A DNA stretch of 64,000 nt from NCBI RefSeq assembly GCF_024298865.1, contig NZ_CP101161.1, positions 827,227-891,226 on the forward strand, given 5' to 3'. The notes under the pieces are model-generated. The model ran no database searches. It was not told the DNA's origin and saw only the letters and a program-made list of their open reading frames with translations. Both the position numbers and the translations under genes were made by a program. Shown here in pieces: positions 57,466-64,000 of the stretch. Numbering within the stretch: position 1 is the first letter of the stretch; every line of letters begins with the position of its first letter. Source of the DNA: Halorarius halobius (GTDB taxonomy: Archaea > Halobacteriota > Halobacteria > Halobacteriales > Haloarculaceae).

Positions 57466-59523
57466 ATGAGTGACAGCGAGTCCGGACCGCTCTCGCCGGA
57501 CCGTCCCGACGCGGCGACGCCGTTCAGGGTCGAGGCGCCGTTCGAACCGGCGGGGGACCAGCCGGAGGCTATCGACGAACTCGCGGCCGGGTTCCGCGAC
57601 GGAATGACCGAACAGACTCTGCTCGGCGTGACGGGCTCGGGGAAGACGAACACCGTCTCGTGGACGGTAGAGGAGCTCCAGCAGCCGACGCTGGTCATCG
57701 CACACAACAAGACGCTCGCCGCTCAGCTGTACGAGGAGTTCCGGAGCCTGTTTCCGGACAACGCCGTCGAGTACTTCGTCTCCTACTACGATTACTACCA
57801 GCCGGAGGCGTACGTCGAGCAGACCGACACGTACATCGACAAGGAGATGTCCATCAACGAGGAGATAGACCGCCTGCGCCACTCCGCGACCCGGTCGCTT
57901 CTCACGCGGGACGACGTCGTCGTCGTCGCCAGCGTCTCCGCGATTTACGGGCTGGGCGACCCCGCGAACTACGAGGAGATGTCCCTGCGACTCGAACGGG
58001 GCCAGACCATCGACCGCGACGAACTGCTCGCGGAGCTGGTGGAGCTGAACTACGAGCGCAACGACGTCGACTTCCACCAGGGGACGTTCCGGGTGCGCGG
58101 CGACACCGTCGAGATATTTCCGATGTACGGTCGCTACGCCGTCCGCGTGGAGTTCTGGGGCGACGAAATCGACCGGATGCGGAAGGTCGACCCCACCGCC
58201 GGCGAGGTGCAAAGCGAGGAGCCGGCCGTCCTGCTCCACCCGGCGGAACACTACTCGATTCCCGAACAGCGGCTCGAACGGGCCATCGAGGAGATAGAGG
58301 CACAACTGGAGGACCGCATCAGCTACTTCGAGCGGCAGGGCGACCTCGTCGCCGCCCAGCGAATCGAGGAGCGCACCACCTTCGACCTGGAGATGCTCCG
58401 CGAGGCCGGCTACTGCTCGGGCATCGAGAACTACTCGGTCCACATGTCCGACCGCGACTCCGGCGAACCCCCCTTCACCCTGCTCGACTACTTCCCCGAC
58501 GACTTTCTCACGGTGGTCGACGAGTCCCACCAGACGCTCCCACAGATAAAGGGCCAGTTCGAGGGCGACAAGTCACGGAAGGACTCGCTGGTCGAGAACG
58601 GGTTCCGGCTCCCGACGGCGTACGACAACCGCCCGCTGACGTTCGAGGAGTTCCTCGAGAAGACCGACAGGCGCCTGTACGTCTCCGCGACCCCGGGCGA
58701 CTACGAGCGAGACAACTCCGGGCAGGTGGTCGAGCAGATAGTTCGCCCCACCCACCTCGTCGACCCGGAAATCGAGGTGACTGACGCACAGGGGCAGGTC
58801 GAGGACCTGATGGAGCGGGTCGACGAGCGGGTCGAGCGCGACGAGCGCGTGCTCGTGACGACGCTGACCAAGCGGATGGCCGAGGACCTCACCGAGTATC
58901 TGGAGGAGGCGGGCGTCGCCGTCGAGTACATGCACGACGAGACTGACACGCTGGAGCGCCACGAGATAATCCGCGACCTCCGGCTGGGCAACATCGACGT
59001 GCTCGTCGGCATCAACCTCCTCCGGGAGGGGCTGGACATCCCCGAGGTGTCGCTCGTCTGCATCCTCGATGCCGACCAGGAGGGGTTCCTCCGGTCGGAG
59101 ACGACGCTCGTCCAGACGATGGGTCGGGCCGCGCGCAACGTCGAGGGGAAGGTGGTGCTGTACGCCGACGACACCACCGACGCGATGGCGTCGGCCATCG
59201 AGGAGACGCGGCGCCGCCGCGAGATCCAGCAGGCGTACAACGAGGAGCACGGCTACACGCCGACGACCATCGACAAGGAGGTGGGCGAGACCTCCCTCCC
59301 GGGCTCGAAGACGGACACGTCGGGCGTCTCCGGGCTCGACGCGGACGACGCTGACGAGGCCGAGGAACTGATAGCGAGCCTCGAACGCCGGATGGAGGAG
59401 GCCGCGGACAACCTGGAGTTCGAACTCGCGGCGGACATCCGCGACCGCATCCGCAGACTCGAGGAGGAGTTCGACCTCGACGTGACCGACGACGAGGGCG
59501 TCCCCGCGCCCGAGGAGCCGTGA
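57466..59523 (+). CDS. uvrB: UvrABC excision nuclease subunit B
   Basis: DNA-repair helicase-like subunit of 685 residues, loaded by UvrA at lesions and recruiting UvrC. Walker A is GVTGSGKT (54-61). The damage-probing beta-hairpin is [10 protein letters not shown]; the helicase motifs [11 protein letters not shown] and [15 protein letters not shown] follow; Q-motif TMGRAARN comes near the end. The UVR domain [20 protein letters not shown] at the C-terminus pairs with UvrC. Bacterial-type UvrABC is normal in haloarchaea; uvrA is not in the window, uvrC lies 0.7 kb on. A TATA-like CGTTAAGCGTTAG at about 57380-57392 predicts a leader of ~50 bases. Confidence 0.97.
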   Translation: MSDSESGPLSPDRPDAATPFRVEAPFEPAGDQPEAIDELAAGFRDGMTEQTLLGVTGSGKTNTVSWTVEELQQPTLVIAHNKTLAAQLYEEFRSLFPDNAVEYFVSYYDYYQPEAYVEQTDTYIDKEMSINEEIDRLRHSATRSLLTRDDVVVVASVSAIYGLGDPANYEEMSLRLERGQTIDRDELLAELVELNYERNDVDFHQGTFRVRGDTVEIFPMYGRYAVRVEFWGDEIDRMRKVDPTAGEVQSEEPAVLLHPAEHYSIPEQRLERAIEEIEAQLEDRISYFERQGDLVAAQRIEERTTFDLEMLREAGYCSGIENYSVHMSDRDSGEPPFTLLDYFPDDFLTVVDESHQTLPQIKGQFEGDKSRKDSLVENGFRLPTAYDNRPLTFEEFLEKTDRRLYVSATPGDYERDNSGQVVEQIVRPTHLVDPEIEVTDAQGQVEDLMERVDERVERDERVLVTTLTKRMAEDLTEYLEEAGVAVEYMHDETDTLERHEIIRDLRLGNIDVLVGINLLREGLDIPEVSLVCILDADQEGFLRSETTLVQTMGRAARNVEGKVVLYADDTTDAMASAIEETRRRREIQQAYNEEHGYTPTTIDKEVGETSLPGSKTDTSGVSGLDADDADEAEELIASLERRMEEAADNLEFELAADIRDRIRRLEEEFDLDVTDDEGVPAPEEP

Positions 59524-59675
59524 CCCATCAACAAACGAAATTGTATTAGAACAACTGTGTTGGAAAGGCTTTAGTCACCGGGGCGGGACCGTCGGGGTAC
59601 GGTCGGCCGCACCGGCGCGCGTGACAGGGCACAGTAGGGTGCGCCCTCGCCCGGGCGGTTCGGCCGGCACTACCC

Positions 59676-60188
59676 ATGACAGCCACAGCCCCCGAGAGCC
59701 GTGCGTCCGTCCGCCTGGAGGAGTCGTACACCGAGACGAGTGAAGTCGTCATGCCGACTGCGGGGCGCGGAGCGCCCCGATACGGACGAGCGGGCGACGC
59801 CCGCGAGGCCGCGACGAACAACCTCGGGCGGGCGCTGGGGAGGTGGGTGCTCCACCGGATGGACATCTGCGGCGCCATCGCCGCCCGCCGGTTCTCGCGG
59901 GGCCAGGTCGTCACCGCCGCCATCGAGGGCGTCGACGTCCACGCGCCAATCGACCTCGGCGACATCGCCGTCGTCACCGGCTACGTGTACGACATCGGGC
60001 ACACGAGCATGGACGTCCGCGTCGACGTGCGCGCGGAGCGACCCGGCGACGGCGAGACGAGGGAGACGGCCTCCTCGGACCTCACGTTCGTCGCCATCGA
60101 CGCCGACGGCGAGAGCCGCCCGGTGCCGCGGCTCCGCTGCCGGAGCCAGCGGGAACACGACCTGATGGCCCGCGGAATCGACGCCTAG
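59676..60188 (+). CDS. Acyl-CoA thioesterase (hotdog), with in-frame insertion
   Basis: Hotdog-fold acyl-CoA hydrolase of 170 residues. Family text: [12 protein letters not shown], then [40 protein letters not shown] and [20 protein letters not shown]. Relatives read straight from VMPN to DTNNLGR; here about 19 residues (28-46, [19 protein letters not shown]) intervene, encoded by two perfect GC-rich inverted repeats. The insert falls before the catalytic helix, so activity may be retained. TATA GGCTTTAGTC at ~59565-59575 implies a ~75-base leader. Its stop shares CTAG with uvrC. Confidence 0.88.
   Translation: MTATAPESRASVRLEESYTETSEVVMPTAGRGAPRYGRAGDAREAATNNLGRALGRWVLHRMDICGAIAARRFSRGQVVTAAIEGVDVHAPIDLGDIAVVTGYVYDIGHTSMDVRVDVRAERPGDGETRETASSDLTFVAIDADGESRPVPRLRCRSQREHDLMARGIDA
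59757..59813. repeat. Palindromic in-frame insert in the thioesterase gene
   Basis: GGGGCGC-GGA-GCGCCCC (59762-59778) and GCGGGCG-A-CGCCCGC (59790-59804), both perfect inverted repeats. The stretch is a multiple of three and keeps the reading frame. Residue composition (Gly/Ala/Arg) differs from the rest of the protein. Confidence 0.75.
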
Positions 60189-61972
60189 AGCCGGGAGACG
60201 ATGGTGTCGGCCGTCGCGTCGCCGACCCCCTCCACGTCCCGCAGTTCCTCGGGGCTGGCGTCCCGCACGCCGTCGACGGAGCCGAACCGCCGGAGCAGGC
60301 GCTTGCGCAACTCGGGGCCGACGCCCGGCAGGTCGTCGAGCGTCGTCGCCACCTCGTCGCGCACCTGCTGGTGGTACTGGACGGCGAAGCGGTGGGCCTC
60401 GTCGCGCACCCGCTGGAGCAGGTGGAGGTGAGGCGCGTCGTCGTTCCAGTCGAGCACTCCGTCGGGGGTGACGACCAGTTCCTCCTCCTTGGCGAGCGCG
60501 ACGACCGGCACGTCCCACCCCACCTCGTCGAGCGCGTCGAGCGCGGCCCCCAGTTGCCCCTCGCCGCCGTCGACGAGAAGCAGGTCCGGGTCGGGCCGGT
60601 CGTCCCGGCGCTCGACGGCCCGCGCCGCGCGCCACCGGACCAGCGCCCGCATGTTCGCGTAGTCGTCGTTGCGGTCGTCGAGCCGCTTCCGGCGGTAGTC
60701 GCTCGTGGCCGCGTCGCCGCCGACGAAACAGACGTCGGAGCCGACGACGGCCTTCCCCTGCGCGTGGCTCACGTCGAACCCCTCGATGCGCTCGACGCCG
60801 TCGAGACCGAGTTCCGCCGCGAGCGCCGCCGATTCGTCGCGCCGGCCCGTCTGTCGTCGCGCGTTCTTGAGCGCCAACTTCACGAGCGTCGCCTCCCGTC
60901 CCGCACCGGGGACCCGGACCGCGACGCCTTCCCCCTCCAGCCAGTCGGTCACGTCCGGGTCCTCCGGGCGCTCGGGGAGGAGGACGGCGTCGGGCAACTC
61001 GCGCTCGGCGTAGAACTGCGTGAGGAACGCCGACAGCAGGGCCGCGGTGCCGCTCGCGGGCTCTGCCCGCTCGCTTCGAGGCTCTCCCGCCGGTCGAGCC
61101 TCGCTTTCCCCCCCGTCGGGCGCGGACACGGGGTACCGCTCGCGGTCCACGAGTTTCCCGTCCTCGCTCCGGAGGCGGGCGACGGTGGCGTCGCCGCCCT
61201 CGATGGCGACTCCGAGCACGTCCACCGCCCGCTCCTCCCGGCCGTGGACTGCCGCGGCGCCGCCGCCGTGGAACGCCTCGACCGCGTCCAGTCGGTCCCG
61301 GAGGTTCGCCGCGCGCTCGAACTCCCTGTCGTCGGCCGCCTGCTCCATCGCCGCCTCCATCGGCTCGGCGAGCGCGCCCGTCTCGCCGTCGAGGAACCGG
61401 CGCACGCTCTCGACGTCCGCGAGGTACGCCTCGTCGTCGACGTAGTCGACACACGGCGCCGAGCAGATGCCGACCTCGTAGTCGAGACACGGCCGGTCGC
61501 GGTTGCGGAACTTGTGGTCGGAACAGCCCCGGACGCCGAACGTCTCGCGGAGCGCCTTCACGACGGTTTCGACCCGCCCCTTGTCCGTGTACGGCCCGAA
61601 CACGGTCGCACCCTCGTTGGGGTCGCGGGTTATCTGGATGCGGGGGACCTCGTGGTCCGTGAGTTGGACCATCGGGTAGGATTTGTCGTCCTTCAGCCGG
61701 ACGTTGTACTTCGGCTGGAACCGCTTGACGAGGTTCGCCTCCAGGAGGAGCGCCTGCGTCTCCGTCTCCGTGACGGAGAAGTCGACGCGGTCGGCCCGCC
61801 GGACCATCCGCCGGATGCGCTCGCCCCGCGGGTCGGCGTACGAGCGCACCCGGTCACGGAGGTCGACCGCCTTGCCGACGTACAGCACCGTGCCGTCGCT
61901 CCGCTCGAACTGGTAGACGCCGGGCTTGCGGGGGAGGTCGCCGGCGCGCTCGCGGACCGCCTCGGCGTTCAC
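60185..61972 (-). CDS. uvrC: UvrABC excision nuclease subunit C
   Basis: Dual-incision repair nuclease of 595 residues. The N-terminal GIY-YIG domain is [21 protein letters not shown] Cys cluster ([20 protein letters not shown]...CSAPC) follows, then the UVR motif [20 protein letters not shown]. The C-terminal RNase-H-like domain shows [20 protein letters not shown] and DYANM. The tandem HhH at the end is [20 protein letters not shown] to [15 protein letters not shown]. Residues ~287-308 are a low-complexity insert made by palindromic DNA. Its stop overlaps the thioesterase stop (CTAG). Confidence 0.96.
   Translation of the reverse strand: MNAEAVRERAGDLPRKPGVYQFERSDGTVLYVGKAVDLRDRVRSYADPRGERIRRMVRRADRVDFSVTETETQALLLEANLVKRFQPKYNVRLKDDKSYPMVQLTDHEVPRIQITRDPNEGATVFGPYTDKGRVETVVKALRETFGVRGCSDHKFRNRDRPCLDYEVGICSAPCVDYVDDEAYLADVESVRRFLDGETGALAEPMEAAMEQAADDREFERAANLRDRLDAVEAFHGGGAAAVHGREERAVDVLGVAIEGGDATVARLRSEDGKLVDRERYPVSAPDGGESEARPAGEPRSERAEPASGTAALLSAFLTQFYAERELPDAVLLPERPEDPDVTDWLEGEGVAVRVPGAGREATLVKLALKNARRQTGRRDESAALAAELGLDGVERIEGFDVSHAQGKAVVGSDVCFVGGDAATSDYRRKRLDDRNDDYANMRALVRWRAARAVERRDDRPDPDLLLVDGGEGQLGAALDALDEVGWDVPVVALAKEEELVVTPDGVLDWNDDAPHLHLLQRVRDEAHRFAVQYHQQVRDEVATTLDDLPGVGPELRKRLLRRFGSVDGVRDASPEELRDVEGVGDATADTIVSRL
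61049..61114. repeat. Palindromic in-frame insert in uvrC
   Basis: Two inverted repeats: GCGGGC-TCT-GCCCGC (61056-61070) and CGAGGCTC (61077-61084) with GAGCCTCG (61096-61103). The encoded [20 protein letters not shown] is unlike the flanking UvrC text and sits in the linker before the C-terminal nuclease domain. Confidence 0.7.
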
Positions 61973-61997
61973 ATCCGCGGTAGGGAACTGACGGGCT

Positions 61998-62540
61998 TCA
62001 GGCTTCCGCGAGGAACGCGCGGACGCGGGCGACGGAGCCGCCGTCCGCGGGGAGCCGAACCGGCTCCGCCCCCGAAACCCCGACGACGACCACCGGCTCG
62101 CGGGCGGCGGCGTAGTAGCCGACGAGCGCGAGGCCGACGAGGACGCCGGCCGTCCCGCCGAGGAGCAGGGCGTCGTCGAGCAGTCGCACGAGCGCGAGCA
62201 GTTGTCGGACCACCGCCAGCGTCCCCTCGAGTCCAGTCCCCCCGGGTGCGGTCACGTCCGTCGTCAGCCCGTCGACGGGAGCGACCACCCCGAACGCGAC
62301 GAGGACTACGCCGACCACGAGCGCCTGCAGGGCAGACGAGAGCGCCCACGTCGGCGCGTCGGTGCCTCGCTCGACCGCGCCGACGTTCGGCCAGTCGACG
62401 GCACGGAACCGCGGCTCGCCGTCGGGCCGCGCGACGAGTAGCCGGTGGCTGGTGCGAACGAGACGCGCGCCTCCGACGGTCAGTTCGTCCTCGCGCGTCT
62501 CGCCGGCCAGCAGTTGCCCCTCGACGTCCACCCTGCTCAC
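61998..62540 (-). CDS. Membrane protein with N-terminal PH-like region, unknown
   Basis: Protein of 180 residues from a GTG start at 62540 (a GTG three codons on is possible). Residues 1-60 ([40 protein letters not shown]) look like a small beta-domain of the bacterial PH type. Two helices follow ([35 protein letters not shown]), then a soluble C-terminus. It lies 25 bases beyond the uvrC start on the same strand, so it may lead the uvrC transcript. Function unknown. Confidence 0.68.
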   Translation of the reverse strand: MSRVDVEGQLLAGETREDELTVGGARLVRTSHRLLVARPDGEPRFRAVDWPNVGAVERGTDAPTWALSSALQALVVGVVLVAFGVVAPVDGLTTDVTAPGGTGLEGTLAVVRQLLALVRLLDDALLLGGTAGVLVGLALVGYYAAAREPVVVVGVSGAEPVRLPADGGSVARVRAFLAEA

Positions 62541-62618
62541 GCCGGGGCGTCTCGCCGACGGTACGTCAACGTTGCCCGCACCCGCCAGTTACAAGCGCAC
62601 CCGCAGGGTAGCGCAGGT

Positions 62619-62876
62619 ATGGTCCAGTGCTGGCTGGTCGAGCGAACGTACAACGACCGCGACCTGGTGACGCTCGTGTACGCGACGCCCGACGGCACCC
62701 GCGCGCGGACGAAGGAGGTGCCGATGACGGCCATCGCCAACGGCGGCGTCACCGTCACCGCCGCCAAGCAGATGGACGAGGCGGACCTGGAACCCGTCGA
62801 CGAGACGGACCGCGACCGCTACCGCGAGGAGGTCGAGCGCGTGCGCGACTCGCACGCCCCCGACGACGAAATATAG
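62619..62876 (+). CDS. Conserved small haloarchaeal protein, unknown
   Basis: Protein of 85 residues: MVQCWLVERTYNDRDLVTLV, YATPDGTRARTKEVPMTAIA, NGGVTVTAAKQMDEADLEPV and a charged end (RYREEVERVRDSHAPDDEI). It is beta-rich then helical. ATG 62619 is preceded by GCGCAGGT, not a strong ribosome site. It stands alone between a divergent gene and the ABC operon. Function unknown. Confidence 0.75.
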   Translation: MVQCWLVERTYNDRDLVTLVYATPDGTRARTKEVPMTAIANGGVTVTAAKQMDEADLEPVDETDRDRYREEVERVRDSHAPDDEI

Positions 62877-62900
62877 CCTTTCCGGCCGAGGCGGGTTCTC

Positions 62901-62914
62901 AAAGGCTTTAAGAG
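62901..62914 (+). promoter_or_regulatory. Promoter of the ABC exporter operon
   Basis: AAAGGCTTTAAGAG: BRE-like AAAGG followed by TATA CTTTAAGAG, 21-29 bases before ATG 62935. Leaderless spacing. Confidence 0.7.
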
Positions 62915-62934
62915 AGGCCCCGCAACCGGCGCCC

Positions 62935-63843
62935 ATGGCAGCCATCGAGTTGTCGAACGTCACCAAGCGGTTCGGTGACGTGACCGCCCTCCAGGGGCTG
63001 GACATGACCGTCGAAGAGGGCGAGGTGTTCGGCTTCCTCGGCCCGAACGGCGCCGGGAAGTCGACGACCATCAACGCGCTCCTCGACTTCGTGCGCCCGA
63101 CCAGCGGCGAGGTACGCGTGCTCGGCCACGACGCTCAGGCCGAGAGCGTCGCCATCCGCCAGCGGACGGGCGTGCTCCCCGAGGGGTTCGACACGTACGA
63201 GCGCCTGACCGCACGCCAGCACGTCGCCTTCGCCGTCGAGTCGAAGGGCGCCGACGACGACCCGGACGAACTGCTCGACCGCGTGGGTCTGGATGACGCC
63301 AAAGACCGGAAGGCCGGCGGGTTCTCCACCGGGATGACACAGCGGCTCGCGCTGGCGATGGCGCTGGTCGGCGAGCCGGACCTGCTCGTGTTAGACGAGC
63401 CCTCGACGGGGCTGGACCCGAACGGCGCCCGCGAGATGCGGTCCATCGTCCGCGAGGAGGTCGACCGCGGCGCGACGGTGTTCTTCTCCAGTCACATCCT
63501 CGGACAGGTCGAGGCGGTCTGTGACCGCGTCGGCATCCTCCGGGAGGGCGAACTCGTCGCCGTCGACTCCATCGAGGACCTGCGCCAGAAGAGCGACGCG
63601 GAGACGACCCTCGAGATAGAGGCCACGAGCGTCGGCGACGCGGAACTCGACGCGGTGCGGGCCGTCGACGGCGTCTCGGAGGCGCGGCTCGACGGCGGCA
63701 CCGTCGTCGTCTCCTGTGACAACGACGCGAAGATGGACGCGCTCGATGCACTCGAATCGGCGGGCGCGAACGTGCAGGACTTCACCACCCGCGAGGCGTC
63801 GCTGGAGGACCTGTTCGCCGCCTACACGGAGGAGGACGCATGA
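62935..63843 (+). CDS. ABC-2 type transporter ATP-binding protein
   Basis: ATPase subunit of 302 residues for an ABC-2 exporter. Visible are Walker A FGFLGPNGAGKSTT (position ~35-45), the Q-loop region QRTGVLPEGFDTYERLTARQ, the signature FSTGMTQRLALAMALVGEPD and Walker B LLVLDEPSTGLDPNGAREMR with the switch FFSSHILGQVE. The C-terminal ~80 residues (SDAETTLEIEATSVGDAELD...) form the regulatory domain usual for the DrrA/CcmA-like group. It overlaps the permease gene by four bases (ATGA). Cargo unknown. Confidence 0.92.
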   Translation: MAAIELSNVTKRFGDVTALQGLDMTVEEGEVFGFLGPNGAGKSTTINALLDFVRPTSGEVRVLGHDAQAESVAIRQRTGVLPEGFDTYERLTARQHVAFAVESKGADDDPDELLDRVGLDDAKDRKAGGFSTGMTQRLALAMALVGEPDLLVLDEPSTGLDPNGAREMRSIVREEVDRGATVFFSSHILGQVEAVCDRVGILREGELVAVDSIEDLRQKSDAETTLEIEATSVGDAELDAVRAVDGVSEARLDGGTVVVSCDNDAKMDALDALESAGANVQDFTTREASLEDLFAAYTEEDA

Positions 63844-64000
63844 CCGAGTTCGACCTCGACTCCATCGAAGCCGTCGCCAAGAAGGACTTCCGCGACGCCA
63901 TCCGGTCGCGGGCGTTGCTCGTCCTGACGACGGTGTTCGTCGTGTTCTTCGCCGCGTCGGCGTACTTCTTCGCCGACCGAATCCAGAAACAGCTCCAGCA
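63840..64000 (+). CDS. ABC-2 type transporter permease, partial
   Basis: First 53 residues of the membrane subunit belonging to the preceding ATPase; it runs off the right edge. MTEFDLDSIEAVAKKDFRDA, IRSRALLVLTTVFVVFFAAS then AYFFADRIQKQLQ. The amphipathic K(D)F.D..RSR stretch before the first helix is typical of haloarchaeal ABC-2 permeases. Coupled by ATGA to the ATPase gene. Confidence 0.85.
   Translation, partial: MTEFDLDSIEAVAKKDFRDAIRSRALLVLTTVFVVFFAASAYFFADRIQKQLQ

Noticed and set aside
63071..63751. Minus-strand ORFs opposite the ABC ATPase gene
   Set aside because: Arg/Pro-rich mirror frames without any domain; the plus strand has complete ATPase motifs.
1..64000. CRISPR arrays, insertion sequences, prophage or replication origin
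   Set aside because: No regularly spaced repeats, transposase, integrase, phage genes or Orc1/Cdc6 gene with origin boxes were seen.

Overview
The window is a stretch of haloarchaeal (class Halobacteria) chromosome. The evidence is very high GC with G/C-ending codons, a strongly acidic proteome, an RNA polymerase with B split into B'' and B' and A split into A' and A'', archaeal TATA boxes often 25-30 bases before the start codon (leaderless mRNAs), secreted proteins with a PGF-CTERM tail, Tat lipoproteins, a receiver-HalX regulator and a HTH-10 regulator. No insertion sequence, prophage, CRISPR array or intein was seen. This is ordinary, gene-dense chromosome with a few unusual repeat structures.

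Layout. 1-7.8 kb: end of a multisubunit cation antiporter operon (mrpF/mrpE), two methyltransferases, an enoyl-CoA hydratase, a polysaccharide flippase followed by a 53-bp tandem repeat, a divergent DUF/HerA-like ATPase pair sharing a palindromic promoter, two fluoride channels and a response regulator. 8-18.6 kb: tRNA-Asp, then the transcription/translation cluster rpoH-rpoB''-rpoB'-rpoA'-rpoA''-nusA-rpsL-rpsG, with one convergent small membrane gene between nusA and rpsL and without the usual elongation factor 2 gene afterwards. 18.6-29 kb: single metabolic and membrane genes (PQQ-propeller lipoprotein, Spo0M-like, SDR, beta-CASP nuclease, FAD monooxygenase plus regulator, hydrolase, CPBP protease, HAD phosphatase). 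29-34.3 kb: a complete branched-chain amino acid/amide-type ABC operon (J-H-M-G-F). 34.3-38 kb: a surface module of two paralogous PGF-CTERM proteins and a membrane-anchored partner. 38-46.8 kb: tRNA-Lys, zinc-ribbon and other small proteins, M20 peptidase, siroheme nitrite/sulfite reductase, M29 aminopeptidase, a metzincin lipoprotein. 46.8-47.3 kb: RNase P RNA with a strong hairpin terminator. 47.4-57.4 kb: SBF transporter with SelW-like and HxlR neighbours, NAD salvage genes (nicotinate phosphoribosyltransferase and a nicotinamidase-like enzyme) flanking two Hvo_1808-type metalloprotease-like lipoproteins, thioesterase, FKBP isomerase, SDR and several microproteins. 57.4-64 kb: uvrB, a hotdog thioesterase, uvrC, and the start of an ABC-2 export operon.

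Cross-cutting observations. Convergent genes repeatedly share stop codons within the tetranucleotide CTAG, which is otherwise scarce here. Both tRNA genes are followed by a partial copy of their own 3' end plus an inverted T-arm around a common core. Palindromic GC-rich inserts sit in frame in the thioesterase and uvrC genes. A 13-mer (CTCACTACGTTCG) recurs in intergenic spaces.

Names given as DUF families are from memory and could not be checked by search.
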